64,000 nucleotides of DNA from Lachnospiraceae bacterium (GCA_900766815.1 CAAFWV010000031.1:1-64000), one strand, 5' to 3'. Shown: positions 17,083 to 26,475, counted from the first letter of the stretch. Numbers and translations are program-made. Notes: generated by a model not told the origin, from the sequence alone.

Positions 17083-19156
17083 CCAGTATCTAGAGATTTT
17101 TATCGACGAGACAAAAGAACATTTACAGAATCTCAATACGCAGATTCTGGATCTTGAGCAGTCACCGGATGACATGGACACGGTAAATGAGATATTCAGA
17201 GCCGCACATTCCCTTAAGGGTATGGCAGGTACCATGGGTTATAAGAGAATGCAGACTCTGACCCATGATATGGAGAATGTGTTCAGTAAGGTAAGGGATG
17301 GTGCGCTTAAGGTTAATTCAAGCATAATTGATACCATATTCCAGTGTCTGGATGCATTGGAGGAGTATCTTGACAATATTCAGTCAAGTGCCGATGAGGG
17401 CACCAATGATAATGAGAATATCATTAAGGCGCTTAACGGCTTCCTTAATGGAGAGAATGCTGAGCCCAAGGCAGAAGAGAAGAAGGCTCCCGCTCCCGCT
17501 CCCAAGGCAGAGAGCACAGAGGCTCCCGCACCGGCTGGTGAAGGCAGTCCTGATGATAAGTGGAAGAATATCAACTTCTCAGATGAACAGATTCATGTTA
17601 TGGGTACAGCCAAGGGCAAGGGCCTCAATGTTGTAGGTGTTACAGTCTTCGTTCAGGAGAGCTGCATCCTTAAGGCTGCAAGAGCCTTCCTGGTATTCAA
17701 GACCTTAGAGGAGTTAGGTGAGGTTATTATCTCTGTTCCTTCTGCACAGGATATCGAGGATGAGAGATTCGAGCTTGACTTCAGCATGATAATCATCACA
17801 GAGAAGACTGTGGATGATGTAATCAATGCCTGCAAGGGTGTATCCGAGATTGCCAAGGTATCGGGCGGAGCTGTAGATGTTCCTGCAATCGTAGAAGAAG
17901 AGAAGGAAAATGAGACAGAGCTTCAGGTAGCTGATAATAAGATTCCTCAGGCAGAGAATGCAGGTAATACCAAGGCTCCGGCAGAGAAGAAGAAGCCGGT
18001 TGTTAACAGAACGGTAAGAGTTGATATAGAGAAATTGGATGTACTTATGAATCTTGTAAGTGAGCTTATCATTGCCAAGAATTCACTTGTATCTGCTGCC
18101 ACATCAACAGGTTCAGCAACCAATGAGATCAATGAGCACATTGAATACCTTGAGAATGTAACAACCAACCTTCATGAGTCGGTAATGAAGGTAAGAATGG
18201 TACCTATCGAGAGTGTTGTAAATAAGTTCCCGAGAATGATTCGAGACCTTCAGAAGAAGCTCGGTAAGAAGATGGAACTCTATATGTCAGGTGAAGAAAC
18301 AGAGCTTGACAGAACAGTGGTTGATGAGATTGGCGATCCTATCATGCACCTGCTCCGTAATTCGGCAGACCATGGTATTGAGTCGGATGTCAACCTAAGA
18401 ATTCAGAGAGGTAAGCCGGAAGCCGGTTCAATCTATCTGGATGCATATCAGGACGGTAACAACGTTGTCATCGAGGTTAAGGATGACGGTAACGGAATAG
18501 ATGTTAATGCAGTAAGAAACAAGGCTATTGAGAGAGGAACCATTACACCTGAGCAGGCTGATGCCATGACCGATCAGGAGATAATTAATCTCCTCTTCCT
18601 TCCAAGCTTCTCAACTGCCAAGGTTGTATCTGATATTTCCGGAAGAGGTGTCGGACTTGATGTCGTTAAGTCTAAGATTGAATCCCTTTCAGGAGAAGTT
18701 GAAGTAAAGAGTACACTCGGTGTAGGAAGTACATGGACAATCAGACTTCCGCTTACTCTTGCTATTATTCAGACACTTATGGTTGTTGTCGGCGGAGAGA
18801 AATATGCTATTCCGCTTAGTAATATCCAGACAATAGAGAGCATAAGGCCTGATGAGGTAAGTACGGTTCAGACTAAGGAAGTAATTACCTTAAGAGGCAG
18901 CATTATTCCTCTTATCAGACTCAATGAGGTGCTTGGCTGTGAGTCAACCAAGGATCCTAATGAAGAGCTTGTGGTTGTAATCGTTAAGAAGGGTGATAAG
19001 ATGGCCGGTCTCGTAATTGATACACTTACGGGACAGCAGGAAATCGTTATCAAGTCACTTGGTAAGTATATCAACAAGAGCAAGCTTATCAGTGGCGCAA
19101 CAATTCTCGGTAATGGTGAGGTTGCACTTATCATTGACCCCAATGCATTAATCTAA
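17072..19156 (+). CDS. cheA: Chemotaxis histidine kinase CheA
   Basis: The 694-residue central kinase of chemotaxis. Domains in order: HPt with phosphorylated His in FRAAHSLKGMAGTMGY (about residue 50); a Pro/Ala/Glu linker; a P2 domain (about 175-265) for CheY/CheB docking; dimerisation helices (about 310-370, beginning VRVDIEKLDVLMNLVSELI); an ATPase domain with LLRNSADHGIE, DDGNGID and GRGVGLDVV; and a CheW-like domain at the end (about 560-694). It overlaps cheB by 11 bases and is followed by cheW. Confidence 0.98.
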   Translation: MDVSQYLEIFIDETKEHLQNLNTQILDLEQSPDDMDTVNEIFRAAHSLKGMAGTMGYKRMQTLTHDMENVFSKVRDGALKVNSSIIDTIFQCLDALEEYLDNIQSSADEGTNDNENIIKALNGFLNGENAEPKAEEKKAPAPAPKAESTEAPAPAGEGSPDDKWKNINFSDEQIHVMGTAKGKGLNVVGVTVFVQESCILKAARAFLVFKTLEELGEVIISVPSAQDIEDERFELDFSMIIITEKTVDDVINACKGVSEIAKVSGGAVDVPAIVEEEKENETELQVADNKIPQAENAGNTKAPAEKKKPVVNRTVRVDIEKLDVLMNLVSELIIAKNSLVSAATSTGSATNEINEHIEYLENVTTNLHESVMKVRMVPIESVVNKFPRMIRDLQKKLGKKMELYMSGEETELDRTVVDEIGDPIMHLLRNSADHGIESDVNLRIQRGKPEAGSIYLDAYQDGNNVVIEVKDDGNGIDVNAVRNKAIERGTITPEQADAMTDQEIINLLFLPSFSTAKVVSDISGRGVGLDVVKSKIESLSGEVEVKSTLGVGSTWTIRLPLTLAIIQTLMVVVGGEKYAIPLSNIQTIESIRPDEVSTVQTKEVITLRGSIIPLIRLNEVLGCESTKDPNEELVVVIVKKGDKMAGLVIDTLTGQQEIVIKSLGKYINKSKLISGATILGNGEVALIIDPNALI

Positions 19157-19168
19157 GGAGGAATAGAC

Positions 19169-19633
19169 ATGGACGAGGTTAAAGTATATTCAGAAGCTAT
19201 ACAGTTTATCAAGATTGCCATTGGGGAAGAGATGTATGGAATTGATATCAGTATAGTGGACAATATTGTCCGCCCTCAGGCTGTTACAAGAGTACCCAAT
19301 GTTGCAGCATATATCAAGGGCGTAATTAATATCCGAGGAGAAATCGTTCCCATCATGAGCCTCAGACTAAAGATGGGATTTGAGGAAATCGAAGAGACCA
19401 AGAATACAAGATTTATTATTGTTAAGCTTGAGAAGTACGGTAAGATCGGACTTATCGTGGATGCTGTCAAGGAGGTTGTTACACTTACTCCTGAGCAGAT
19501 TGAGAAGATGAAGTACGATGCGAATGATGATGTACCTCACTTTGTTGCAGGCGTGGGCAAGACAGATAACGGACTTGTATCATTACTTGATATTGATGTA
19601 GTAACCTATGATAAGTCTATGAAGGAGGACTAA
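19169..19633 (+). CDS. cheW: Chemotaxis coupling protein CheW
   Basis: A 154-residue single CheW domain that links receptors to CheA. The pattern FIKIAIGEEMYGIDISIVDNIV, then TRVPNVAAYIKGVINIRGEIVPI, and later GLIVDAVKEVVTL is typical. An AAGGAGG site precedes the ATG, 12 bases after cheA. The stop and the cheC start are three bases apart. Confidence 0.97.
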   Translation: MDEVKVYSEAIQFIKIAIGEEMYGIDISIVDNIVRPQAVTRVPNVAAYIKGVINIRGEIVPIMSLRLKMGFEEIEETKNTRFIIVKLEKYGKIGLIVDAVKEVVTLTPEQIEKMKYDANDDVPHFVAGVGKTDNGLVSLLDIDVVTYDKSMKED

Positions 19634-19636
19634 TAC

Positions 19637-20257
19637 ATGGCGGAATTGTCCATGGAGAGCCTGACCACACAATATTTTGATGTACTTAAAGAAATAGGAA
19701 ATATAGGAGCCGGTAATGCCACAACAGCTCTTGCTACGATGCTTCAGTGCAAAGTCGATATGAAGGTTCCACAGGTTAGAATGATGGAATTCAAGGATGT
19801 AGGCGCACTGCTTGGCGGAGAGGAACAGGAGTTAGCCGGTGCATATCTGTCAGTAGAGGGCGATATCACAGGTTCGATTCTTTTCCTGGTACAGAAGGAG
19901 GTTGCGCTTCATCTGGTATCCAAGCTCATGGGTGGCATGGGCGGAGATGAATTCGGAGAGATGGAACGTTCGGCCTTCAAGGAAATCAGCAATATTGTAA
20001 CAGGTTCTTATCTTAACGCATTGTCGACAATGACAAATATGTGTATATATCCTTCGATTCCGGATTTGGCGATCGATATGGCGGGTGCAATTCTCAGCGT
20101 ACCTGCGATTGAATTCGGAATTATGGGAGATAAGATTCTGTTGATTCAGTCTCAGATTTCTGATGAGATTGAGATGGATGGATTCTTCGTTATGATTCCC
20201 GATATGGAATCATATGCCAAAATATTAAGAGCACTGGGAATTCCCGTTGAGGAATAA
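19637..20257 (+). CDS. cheC: CheY-P phosphatase CheC
   Basis: A 206-residue CheC with both active-site copies: E-x2-N in LKEIGNIGAGNATTALA and in FKEISNIVTGSYLNALS. CheC dephosphorylates CheY-P and is stimulated by CheD; in turn it sequesters CheD from receptors. It follows cheW and precedes cheD. It is one of at least three possible CheY phosphatases in the window (with FliY and the CheX-like protein). Confidence 0.96.
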   Translation: MAELSMESLTTQYFDVLKEIGNIGAGNATTALATMLQCKVDMKVPQVRMMEFKDVGALLGGEEQELAGAYLSVEGDITGSILFLVQKEVALHLVSKLMGGMGGDEFGEMERSAFKEISNIVTGSYLNALSTMTNMCIYPSIPDLAIDMAGAILSVPAIEFGIMGDKILLIQSQISDEIEMDGFFVMIPDMESYAKILRALGIPVEE

Positions 20258-20277
20258 TACCGGTCTGGAGGTTGGCT

Positions 20278-20757
20278 TTGGAAATTAAGGTTGGTATGGC
20301 AGATATGAATGTCTGCACTAGCCCGGACAGCATCATAACCTTGGGACTCGGTTCCTGTGTGGGGGTTATCCTATACGATCCCATAGCTAAGATATGTGGG
20401 ATGGTGCACGTGATGTTGCCTGACAGTAGGGCAATAAGTAATAATTCGAATGTAGCGAAGTTTGCGGATACCGGAATTGAGAGCCTGCTTGAGAAGGTAA
20501 TCGAGGCCGGAGCGGTTAAGAGCAGAATAGTATCCAAAATTGCCGGTGGCGCGCAGATGTTTTCAGCCAATAAGCAATCGCCTCTGTTGAGAGTAGGCGA
20601 GAATAACGTCGCTGCAGTTAAGAAGAAGCTTTCGCAACTGAATATCAAGCTGCTTGCAGAGGATACCGGCGCTGACTACGGAAGAACCGTTGTATTCTAT
20701 CCGGAGACAGGAGAGTATTTGATACGGGCTATAGGTAAGGAACCTAAGGTAATATAG
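20278..20757 (+). CDS. cheD: Chemoreceptor glutamine deamidase CheD
   Basis: CheD deamidates receptor glutamines and regulates adaptation together with CheC. The catalytic Thr/Cys (ITLGLGSCVGV) and His (CGMVHVMLPDS) are visible, giving the expected Thr-Cys-His set. Translation probably starts at TTG 20278, six bases after GGAGG; a TTG at 20272 overlaps that site. 159 residues, in the usual range. Confidence 0.95.
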   Translation: MEIKVGMADMNVCTSPDSIITLGLGSCVGVILYDPIAKICGMVHVMLPDSRAISNNSNVAKFADTGIESLLEKVIEAGAVKSRIVSKIAGGAQMFSANKQSPLLRVGENNVAAVKKKLSQLNIKLLAEDTGADYGRTVVFYPETGEYLIRAIGKEPKVI

Positions 20758-20804
20758 GTTTCTTGCCTTCTTATAATATATAAATAATATCCAAAGGGGT
20801 TGCA

Positions 20805-21125
20805 ATGAATAAAAGATATGCAATGATGCCTATCGTTATCATGCTGATAGCAGGTGGCATTGCAGGATTAATGACACTGTATTTCAGGTATGAATCCATA
20901 GAATCCATGTGGATAATACTTGGAAGTCTGGTTCTCTTCTATGTAATAGGACGAGCCTTAAGATGGGTAATCCTTAGGTTTGAACAGCAGATTGCTGATG
21001 AGGAAGCCAAGAGACTGGAAGAGGAAGGAAAAGTAGTTGAGAAGGAAGGCGCTGCCGAGAATACTTCGGATAATGAGTCCGATAGGGAGTCAGATAAGGA
21101 AGAGGGAGATAGCAGTACTTCTTAA
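20805..21125 (+). CDS. Small two-helix membrane protein of the che/sigD region
   Basis: I do not recognise a named family. The 106-residue protein has two membrane segments (about residues 6-25 and 33-52) separated by a short loop, then a basic amphipathic stretch and a strongly charged Glu/Lys/Asp/Ser tail (residues 65-106). An AAAGGGG site precedes the ATG. It lies between cheD and the sigma-28 gene, two bases from the latter's longest frame, which suggests a flagellar role without showing what it is. Confidence 0.75.
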   Translation: MNKRYAMMPIVIMLIAGGIAGLMTLYFRYESIESMWIILGSLVLFYVIGRALRWVILRFEQQIADEEAKRLEEEGKVVEKEGAAENTSDNESDRESDKEEGDSSTS

Positions 21126-21142
21126 GAGTGTGGGGTATGGCA

Positions 21143-21907
21143 ATGGATGAAGCTCAAAGAGCCATTCTCTGGCGTGACTATGCCAGACTGGGGACTCAGG
21201 AATTAAGAGAAAAGTTAATACTGGAATATGCTCCGCTTGTTAAAATAATTGCCGGAAGGTTAAGTATGTATCTGGGATACAACGTAGAGTATGAGGATCT
21301 TGTAAGCTATGGAACCTTTGGATTGATTGATGCAATTGACAAATATGATGCATTAAAGCAGAACAAGTTTGAGACCTATGCTTCACTAAGAATCAGGGGA
21401 GAAATCTTAGACCAGATAAGGAAGATGGACTGGATTCCGAGAACCGTAAGACAGAAGCAGAAGCAGATTGATACTGCAATCAGGGAATTTGAGACAGAGC
21501 ATGGCAGACAGCCGAGTGACGATGAACTGGCAATGTCTCTTGGCATAGATTCCGAGGAGCTGCTTGAGTGGCAGTCAAAGCTTAAGGTTACAGGATTGGT
21601 ATCTCTTAATGAATTCATGGAATCCGGTGCAGATGTTCCCAACAGTCCTACAGGCTCATCCCATTTCATGCAGCCTGAGGATGTCATGGAGGAGAGAGAG
21701 CTCAAGGAGAAGCTTGCAGAGAGTCTGGAATCCCTCAATGAGAAGGAGAAGCTTGTCATTCAGATGTATTATTATGATGAGATGACACTTAAGGAAATAG
21801 CTGCAGTACTCGAGGTATCGGAGAGCAGGGTTAGTCAGATTCATACCAAGGCTCTCAATAAGATGAGAGATAAACTTGGAAGATATCTTGGTATCCTGCT
21901 TAAATAA
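21143..21907 (+). CDS. sigD: Flagellar RNA polymerase sigma factor SigD/FliA
   Basis: Sigma-28 directs transcription of late flagellar and chemotaxis genes. Region 2 (YAPLVKIIAGRLSMYLGYNVEYEDLVSYGTFGLIDAIDKYD, split by region), region 3 (WIPRTVRQKQKQID) and region 4 with its helix-turn-helix (MTLKEIAAVLEVSESRVSQ) are all present. The start could be GTG 21128, ATG 21137 or ATG 21143; the GGGG at 21132-21135 spaces best to 21143, giving 254 residues. It is encoded within the operon it helps complete. Confidence 0.95.
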   Translation: MDEAQRAILWRDYARLGTQELREKLILEYAPLVKIIAGRLSMYLGYNVEYEDLVSYGTFGLIDAIDKYDALKQNKFETYASLRIRGEILDQIRKMDWIPRTVRQKQKQIDTAIREFETEHGRQPSDDELAMSLGIDSEELLEWQSKLKVTGLVSLNEFMESGADVPNSPTGSSHFMQPEDVMEERELKEKLAESLESLNEKEKLVIQMYYYDEMTLKEIAAVLEVSESRVSQIHTKALNKMRDKLGRYLGILLK

Positions 21908-21918
21908 CAGGAGCAAAT

Positions 21919-23511
21919 ATGAACGGTAGTTTCATACTGATTTGTGGCAGTGATTCCACCGGCTTAAAGGTAATACCCGCAACGGACGGCGGAGAGAACC
22001 CGGCGGTTGGAGACATTGTCGACTATCTCAATTTTAATAAAATAGATTTCACAATCCCCGAGCTTAACAAGGCTATGGCCAACCTTGGCAGCTCGGAGAT
22101 AATAATTCCGCTTAATAACAATTCCATATTGCCTATAAGAGAGTGCATGATTACCGAGCTTACGGACAACAACATGACCTGTATTGCCAAGTTTATGCCA
22201 CCCTCAGACAAGGGTGAACTCATGACGGAGGATGAGATTCTTGGCGACCTCAAGATGAGGGGTGTGGTCTGCGGAATCGATCATGACGCAATAAAGAATT
22301 ATCTCGCAAACAGAGAATATTTTAGGAGCTTTGTGATTGCCAAGGGAGTTGAGCCTGTCCAGGGACAAAATGCATCGATTGAGTATATGTTCAATACGGA
22401 TGTTAAGGCCCGCCCCACTCTTCTTGATGACGGAAGTGTTGATTTCTTTAACTTAAATATTATCAATCACTGTAATGAAGGTGACCTGCTTGCCAAGCTT
22501 CACAGAGAAGTACCCGGCAAGTACGGATATGACATTACGGGGCAGAAGATTAAGCCTGCGGATATCAGGAGAGGCAAGCTTAAATTCGGTAAGAATATAC
22601 GATTATCAGAAGATAAGACAGAAATATATTCTCTATGTAACGGACATGTTAACCTGGTTGACGGCAGAGTATTCGTAAGCGACCTCATGGAGGTTGAGAA
22701 TGTTGATACGGCAACAGGTAATATCGAATATGAAGGCAATGTCCAGGTTAACGGAAATGTTAATACCAATTTCACAATAAAGGCCAAGGGTAATGTTGAG
22801 GTAAGAGGTATTGTAGAGGGTGCCACAATAATTGCGGGTGGCAATATCACCATAGCCAGAGGAATGAATGGCATGGGCAAGGGTGTGCTTCGTGCTGACG
22901 GCAATGTGGTTGCGAAATTTATTGAGAACTCCACTGTTGAAGCCAATGGATATGTTGAGGCAAGCTCAATAATGCACAGTCAGGTCATGGCAGGAACCGA
23001 GGTTCACGTCGGCGGTAAGCGTGGCTTCATTTCAGGAGGCAAGGTTAGTGCAACAACGCTTATTGATGTCAAGATACTTGGTTCGGATATGGGAACTGAG
23101 ACATTGGTTGAAATAGGAGTAAGTCCCACTGTCAAGAAGAGATATAAGGATCTCAATGAGCTGATTAATGAGAATACCAAGGTGATAAACAGGGCAATCC
23201 CCATTATGGAAGCTGCCAGAGACAAGCATGAGCAGGGAATAGAGCTCAGCGAGGAACAGCAGCAGAATATCAAGGGCCTTGCGATTATTACCAGAAGCAA
23301 GCTTGAGGAAATCAGACAGTTCAATAAGGAAATAACCGAAATAGAAGGGCTTCTGGCAGAAGAGAAGCGTGCCTGCGTGTCTGTAAGGGATACAGTCTAT
23401 CCGGGTACAAAGATAATAATCAATGATGTATCGAAGATAATAAAGGACAGTATGAAATACTGCAGATTCGTCAAGGATCGCGGAGATGTCAGAATGATTG
23501 ACATGAACTAA
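21919..23511 (+). CDS. FapA family protein (DUF342)
   Basis: A 530-residue protein with an N-terminal alpha/beta part, a middle region of parallel beta-helix type made of G/N-rich turns (residues about 250-370, for example YEGNVQVNGNVNTNFTIKAKGNVEVRG in shorter units), and a C-terminal coiled coil (about 405-480). This is the FapA/DUF342 architecture. FapA-like proteins occur often in clostridial flagellar operons; the function is not known. A CAGGAGC site precedes the ATG and it ends 11 bases before the next gene. Confidence 0.88.
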   Translation: MNGSFILICGSDSTGLKVIPATDGGENPAVGDIVDYLNFNKIDFTIPELNKAMANLGSSEIIIPLNNNSILPIRECMITELTDNNMTCIAKFMPPSDKGELMTEDEILGDLKMRGVVCGIDHDAIKNYLANREYFRSFVIAKGVEPVQGQNASIEYMFNTDVKARPTLLDDGSVDFFNLNIINHCNEGDLLAKLHREVPGKYGYDITGQKIKPADIRRGKLKFGKNIRLSEDKTEIYSLCNGHVNLVDGRVFVSDLMEVENVDTATGNIEYEGNVQVNGNVNTNFTIKAKGNVEVRGIVEGATIIAGGNITIARGMNGMGKGVLRADGNVVAKFIENSTVEANGYVEASSIMHSQVMAGTEVHVGGKRGFISGGKVSATTLIDVKILGSDMGTETLVEIGVSPTVKKRYKDLNELINENTKVINRAIPIMEAARDKHEQGIELSEEQQQNIKGLAIITRSKLEEIRQFNKEITEIEGLLAEEKRACVSVRDTVYPGTKIIINDVSKIIKDSMKYCRFVKDRGDVRMIDMN

Positions 23512-23522
23512 GGGAGGTGCCT

Positions 23523-23843
23523 ATGGCAATAGGAGCAGTTGAACTTAATCATGCAATGACCGGAATAAACGATTATAACCATCTGCGTCATCAGGAGGAC
23601 ACCAAGGGAATGGTCGATCAGACCAACTTCCAGAACCAGTTTAATCAGGCAGTGGAATCCAGGATTAACAATGTCCATGCCGGTGATGATGTTAATAATA
23701 ATCAGAAGAAGTTTGACGCCAAGGAGAAGGGTGGCGGAACTTATTCGGGAGACGGAGGAAAGAACAGGAATGGCAGGAAGCAGCAGGACAATCCTGACGG
23801 AAAGGTCATCCCTAAGTATTCCGGATTTGATATGAAGATATAG
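23523..23843 (+). CDS. Small conserved protein of clostridial flagellar operons
   Basis: A soluble, Asn/Asp/Lys/Gly-rich protein of 106 residues with no membrane segment. From memory, similar small proteins in this operon position share a C-terminal block: a KFDAKEKG motif, a GDGGKNR-type basic stretch and a terminal FDMKI. No function is known to me. I chose ATG 23523, six bases after GGGAGG; an in-frame GTG at 23517 overlaps the site. It may be largely disordered, since low-complexity residues dominate its second half. Confidence 0.75.
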   Translation: MAIGAVELNHAMTGINDYNHLRHQEDTKGMVDQTNFQNQFNQAVESRINNVHAGDDVNNNQKKFDAKEKGGGTYSGDGGKNRNGRKQQDNPDGKVIPKYSGFDMKI

Positions 23844-23856
23844 GCAGGATGTAGTA

Positions 23857-24756
23857 ATGACAGTCGCAGAAATTGTGATTCTAATAGTGGGAGCTGCACT
23901 TTTTACGATAAGCTTCTTTATACCGGATAAGTCCGGCGACAGAACGGAGGATATTGAAAGCCTCCTTAGTTCTGATGCGGCAAGGGACGCCATTACAGGA
24001 GCTCTTGACGGAGAGATTAGCAGGGCTAAGGACGATCTGAGGGATGCGCTTGAGGAGCAGCTGACCGACAATAAGGACAGGCTCGACCGCTATATGGACA
24101 GGATTACCAATGAGAAGATGATGGCAGTCAGCGAATATTCGGACACGGTTCTTCAGCAGATACACAAGGATCATGAAGAGGCGGTATTCCTCTATGACAT
24201 GATTGACAACAAATATTCCATGGTCAAGTCGACAGCAGCAGAGATTAACCAGCTTCAGAACAGGGTTAAGAATTCGGGCATGCTCACAGAGCCTGCAGAG
24301 CCAAAGGTCACCCCGGGCAAAAGTGCTCGAACTGAGGCTGATGCCACTCCTGCTAAAAGAACGGAGAATACCGTTTCATCATTATCACAGAATGAGGGCA
24401 GAGTAAATGCCGGTGACATGACCGCAGGCATAAATTCAAAAGCACAGGTGGCAGATGAAAAAATCCGGTCTACAGCCTTCGAACCGATTAATCCCAAGAA
24501 GGTGACGGTTGCGGATTATCAGGAAAATGCTGCTCCCGGTGATAATAATGAGAAGACCTTGGATAATCAGGTTACGACAGAGAATAAGTCCGATGCGGGC
24601 ATTGAGCTTATGTTTGATTCCGAGCTGGGAAGTATGAATAATAACGACAGAATACTCGCACTTCATAAGGAAGGAAAGTCCAATATGGCTATTGCCAAGG
24701 AGCTTGACCTTGGAGTGGGAGAGGTTAAGCTTGTACTTGACCTTTTCAAGAATTAA
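23857..24756 (+). CDS. DUF6115-type membrane-anchored coiled-coil protein
   Basis: A 299-residue protein with one N-terminal membrane helix (residues 4-22), a long charged coiled coil (about 30-145), a low-complexity linker (about 145-240) and a conserved C-terminal block, NNDRILALHKEGKSNMAIAKELDLG, that looks like a small helix-turn-helix and is typical of DUF6115. Such proteins are found next to DUF342 genes in clostridial motility operons. The role is unknown; a cytoplasmic coiled coil tethered to the membrane is what the sequence shows. Confidence 0.75.
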   Translation: MTVAEIVILIVGAALFTISFFIPDKSGDRTEDIESLLSSDAARDAITGALDGEISRAKDDLRDALEEQLTDNKDRLDRYMDRITNEKMMAVSEYSDTVLQQIHKDHEEAVFLYDMIDNKYSMVKSTAAEINQLQNRVKNSGMLTEPAEPKVTPGKSARTEADATPAKRTENTVSSLSQNEGRVNAGDMTAGINSKAQVADEKIRSTAFEPINPKKVTVADYQENAAPGDNNEKTLDNQVTTENKSDAGIELMFDSELGSMNNNDRILALHKEGKSNMAIAKELDLGVGEVKLVLDLFKN

Positions 24757-24765
24757 GGGGATGTC

Positions 24766-25479
24766 ATGAAGCTAAAGTTTTATCTTCGAGGCATAGGTCT
24801 GGGCATTATTGTTGCTGTAGCCATATGTATCTCTGCCGGAATGAAGAATAATCAAATATCCGATGAGGAAGTAATAAAGAGGGCGGAAGCTCTGGGAATG
24901 GTACAGTCCGGTGAGACGCTTGAGGAAAGTGTTGACGACGAAATCAGGGACGGCCTGGAAGCAGAGACGACAGAGGATGGCACGTCGTCTGATGCAGACA
25001 CTGCAAAGGTTGATGAAGATGTACCTGCAACAGAGTCAGGTGAGACAGCTGTTAATCCCAATGAAGCGGAGAATTCAGTGGCGGATGAGACACCGCCTGC
25101 TGCCGGCAGTGACGGCACAACAACACCCAAGGTGACGCCGACGCCTGCTAAGGAGGCTACGCCGACACCGACTCCGGCTAATGAGACCGATAGGAATAAC
25201 CGGTCTTCAGAATCTTCGGACGATTCCGCTGAGAATACAGAAGAGGCGGCGGACACGGAGAATACCACAGAATATATTACTGTAGTCGTTGAACGGGGCA
25301 ACGGCTCGGATACGGTCGCAAGGAAAATTGAGGCAGCGGGACTTGTTGCCAGCGCATCTGATTTCGACAGATATCTGTGCAGTAATGGGTATGATAAGAG
25401 AATTGCGGCAGGTACTCATAAGATACCAATTAGTGCCAGGGAAGAGGAAATAGCCCAAATATTGTGTAATATGCAATAA
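24766..25479 (+). CDS. Membrane-anchored protein with MltG/YceG-like C-terminal domain
   Basis: A 237-residue protein: an N-terminal membrane helix (residues 8-25), a short ISDEEVIKRAEALGM block, a Thr/Pro/Glu-rich linker (about 55-165), and a C-terminal domain (about 170-237) containing VVERGNGSDTVARKIEAAGLV and AAGTHKIPISAREEEIAQIL. That last domain resembles the substrate-binding module of MltG (YceG) rather than the lytic transglycosylase itself. It may bind cell wall near the flagellum, but no catalytic glutamate region is present. It is the last gene of the fla/che operon. Confidence 0.7.
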   Translation: MKLKFYLRGIGLGIIVAVAICISAGMKNNQISDEEVIKRAEALGMVQSGETLEESVDDEIRDGLEAETTEDGTSSDADTAKVDEDVPATESGETAVNPNEAENSVADETPPAAGSDGTTTPKVTPTPAKEATPTPTPANETDRNNRSSESSDDSAENTEEAADTENTTEYITVVVERGNGSDTVARKIEAAGLVASASDFDRYLCSNGYDKRIAAGTHKIPISAREEEIAQILCNMQ

Positions 25480-25490
25480 AATTGTATGAT

Positions 25491-25519
25491 TTCAACAGAA
25501 AAATCAGTATTTTGTTGAA
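25491..25519 (+). promoter_or_regulatory. Inverted repeat overlapping a -35 box
   Basis: TTCAACA (25491-25497) and TGTTGAA (25513-25519) are perfect inverted repeats, with further pairing possible inside. The right arm covers the -35 element TTGAAT (25515-25520) of the next promoter. It could be an operator, or a weak hairpin ending the fla/che transcript; no good T-run follows. Confidence 0.4.
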
Positions 25520-25543
25520 TATTATTGTGAAAAAGTATATAAT
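25515..25543 (+). promoter_or_regulatory. Sigma-A type promoter for the CheX-like/CheY unit
   Basis: TTGAAT (25515-25520), a 17-base spacer and a perfect TATAAT (25538-25543). Transcription would start near 25550, leaving a short leader before the AAAGGAGAGG site and the ATG at 25574. It separates this unit from the fla/che operon. Confidence 0.7.
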
Positions 25544-25573
25544 ACATTTAGTTTATAGCAAAGGAGAGGTTCA

Positions 25574-26461
25574 ATGTTTGATCGTATTTTCGCGAATTAT
25601 CTTGTAAGTGAAGGTAAACTTGACGAGAAGAAGCTCGCAGAAGTATTCACATCACAGGCTGAGAAGAGAGTCAGGCTCGGTGTGATTGCAGTATCTGAGA
25701 AGATGATGACCATAGAGCAGGTAGAAGAGGTTAATCAGCTTCAGGCAATCTACGACAAGAGATTCGGTGATATAGCTATTGAGAAGGGATACCTTACAGA
25801 TGAGCAGGTAGGAAGACTGCTGGTACTTCAGGGCAATTCGTTCCTGGCATTTATGCAGTCGGTAATAGATAAGGGCTTCCTCACAATGAATGAGTTTGAT
25901 GAGGCACTCAGTGCATATCAGCTCGAGAATGGATTTACTCTTGCCAATATGGAGGATCTTAAGAGCTGCGATATTGACAGAGTTATTCCTATATTTATTT
26001 ATGATCAGCCTGATATTATCAAGAGCCTTGCAGGTATCATGGTTAGAACCATTGCAAGACTTATTGATTATCATGTATATATCAAGAGACCCACAGTATC
26101 TGATGCTGTTAAGTTCGAAGCACTTTGTGCTCAGCCAATCTTAGGTCAGCATAAGGTATTAACAGCAATCTCCGGTACGATTAAGGATGCATTGTTTGAT
26201 ATGGCTGTTGGTTTTGCGGGAAGTGAGAATGTCACAGAGGATGAGGATTGTCTCGATGCACTCTGTGAGCTTATCAACTGTGTGAACGGTCTTCTGGCTA
26301 CAGAGATGAGCAGCAAGGATATTGATATCGATATGGATGCTCCATTCGCGGTAAGCGAACCCGGTACAATCGAAAGCGAAGCCATTCTTACATTGCCTAT
26401 CGTTGTATATGGTAATGAGCTGAAGCTTCATTTGATTCTTGATAAGGCTTATAGCATTTAG
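25574..26461 (+). CDS. Protein with GspE-N-like repeats and CheX-like phosphatase domain
   Basis: A 295-residue soluble protein with two halves. Residues 4-120 hold about four helical repeats of the kind seen in the N-terminal (MshEN-like) region of GspE/PilB ATPases; the best is FGDIAIEKGYLTDEQVGRLL followed by VLQ (residues 64-86). Residues 150-295 look like a CheX/CheC-type domain with a single E-x2-N motif in CELINCVNG (Glu232, Asn235), the residues used to dephosphorylate CheY. A CheY-like gene follows directly, which supports a phosphatase role. The combination is not one I know under a name. AGGAGAGG precedes the ATG. Confidence 0.75.
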   Translation: MFDRIFANYLVSEGKLDEKKLAEVFTSQAEKRVRLGVIAVSEKMMTIEQVEEVNQLQAIYDKRFGDIAIEKGYLTDEQVGRLLVLQGNSFLAFMQSVIDKGFLTMNEFDEALSAYQLENGFTLANMEDLKSCDIDRVIPIFIYDQPDIIKSLAGIMVRTIARLIDYHVYIKRPTVSDAVKFEALCAQPILGQHKVLTAISGTIKDALFDMAVGFAGSENVTEDEDCLDALCELINCVNGLLATEMSSKDIDIDMDAPFAVSEPGTIESEAILTLPIVVYGNELKLHLILDKAYSI

Positions 26462-26475
26462 GGAGGTTGAGTATA

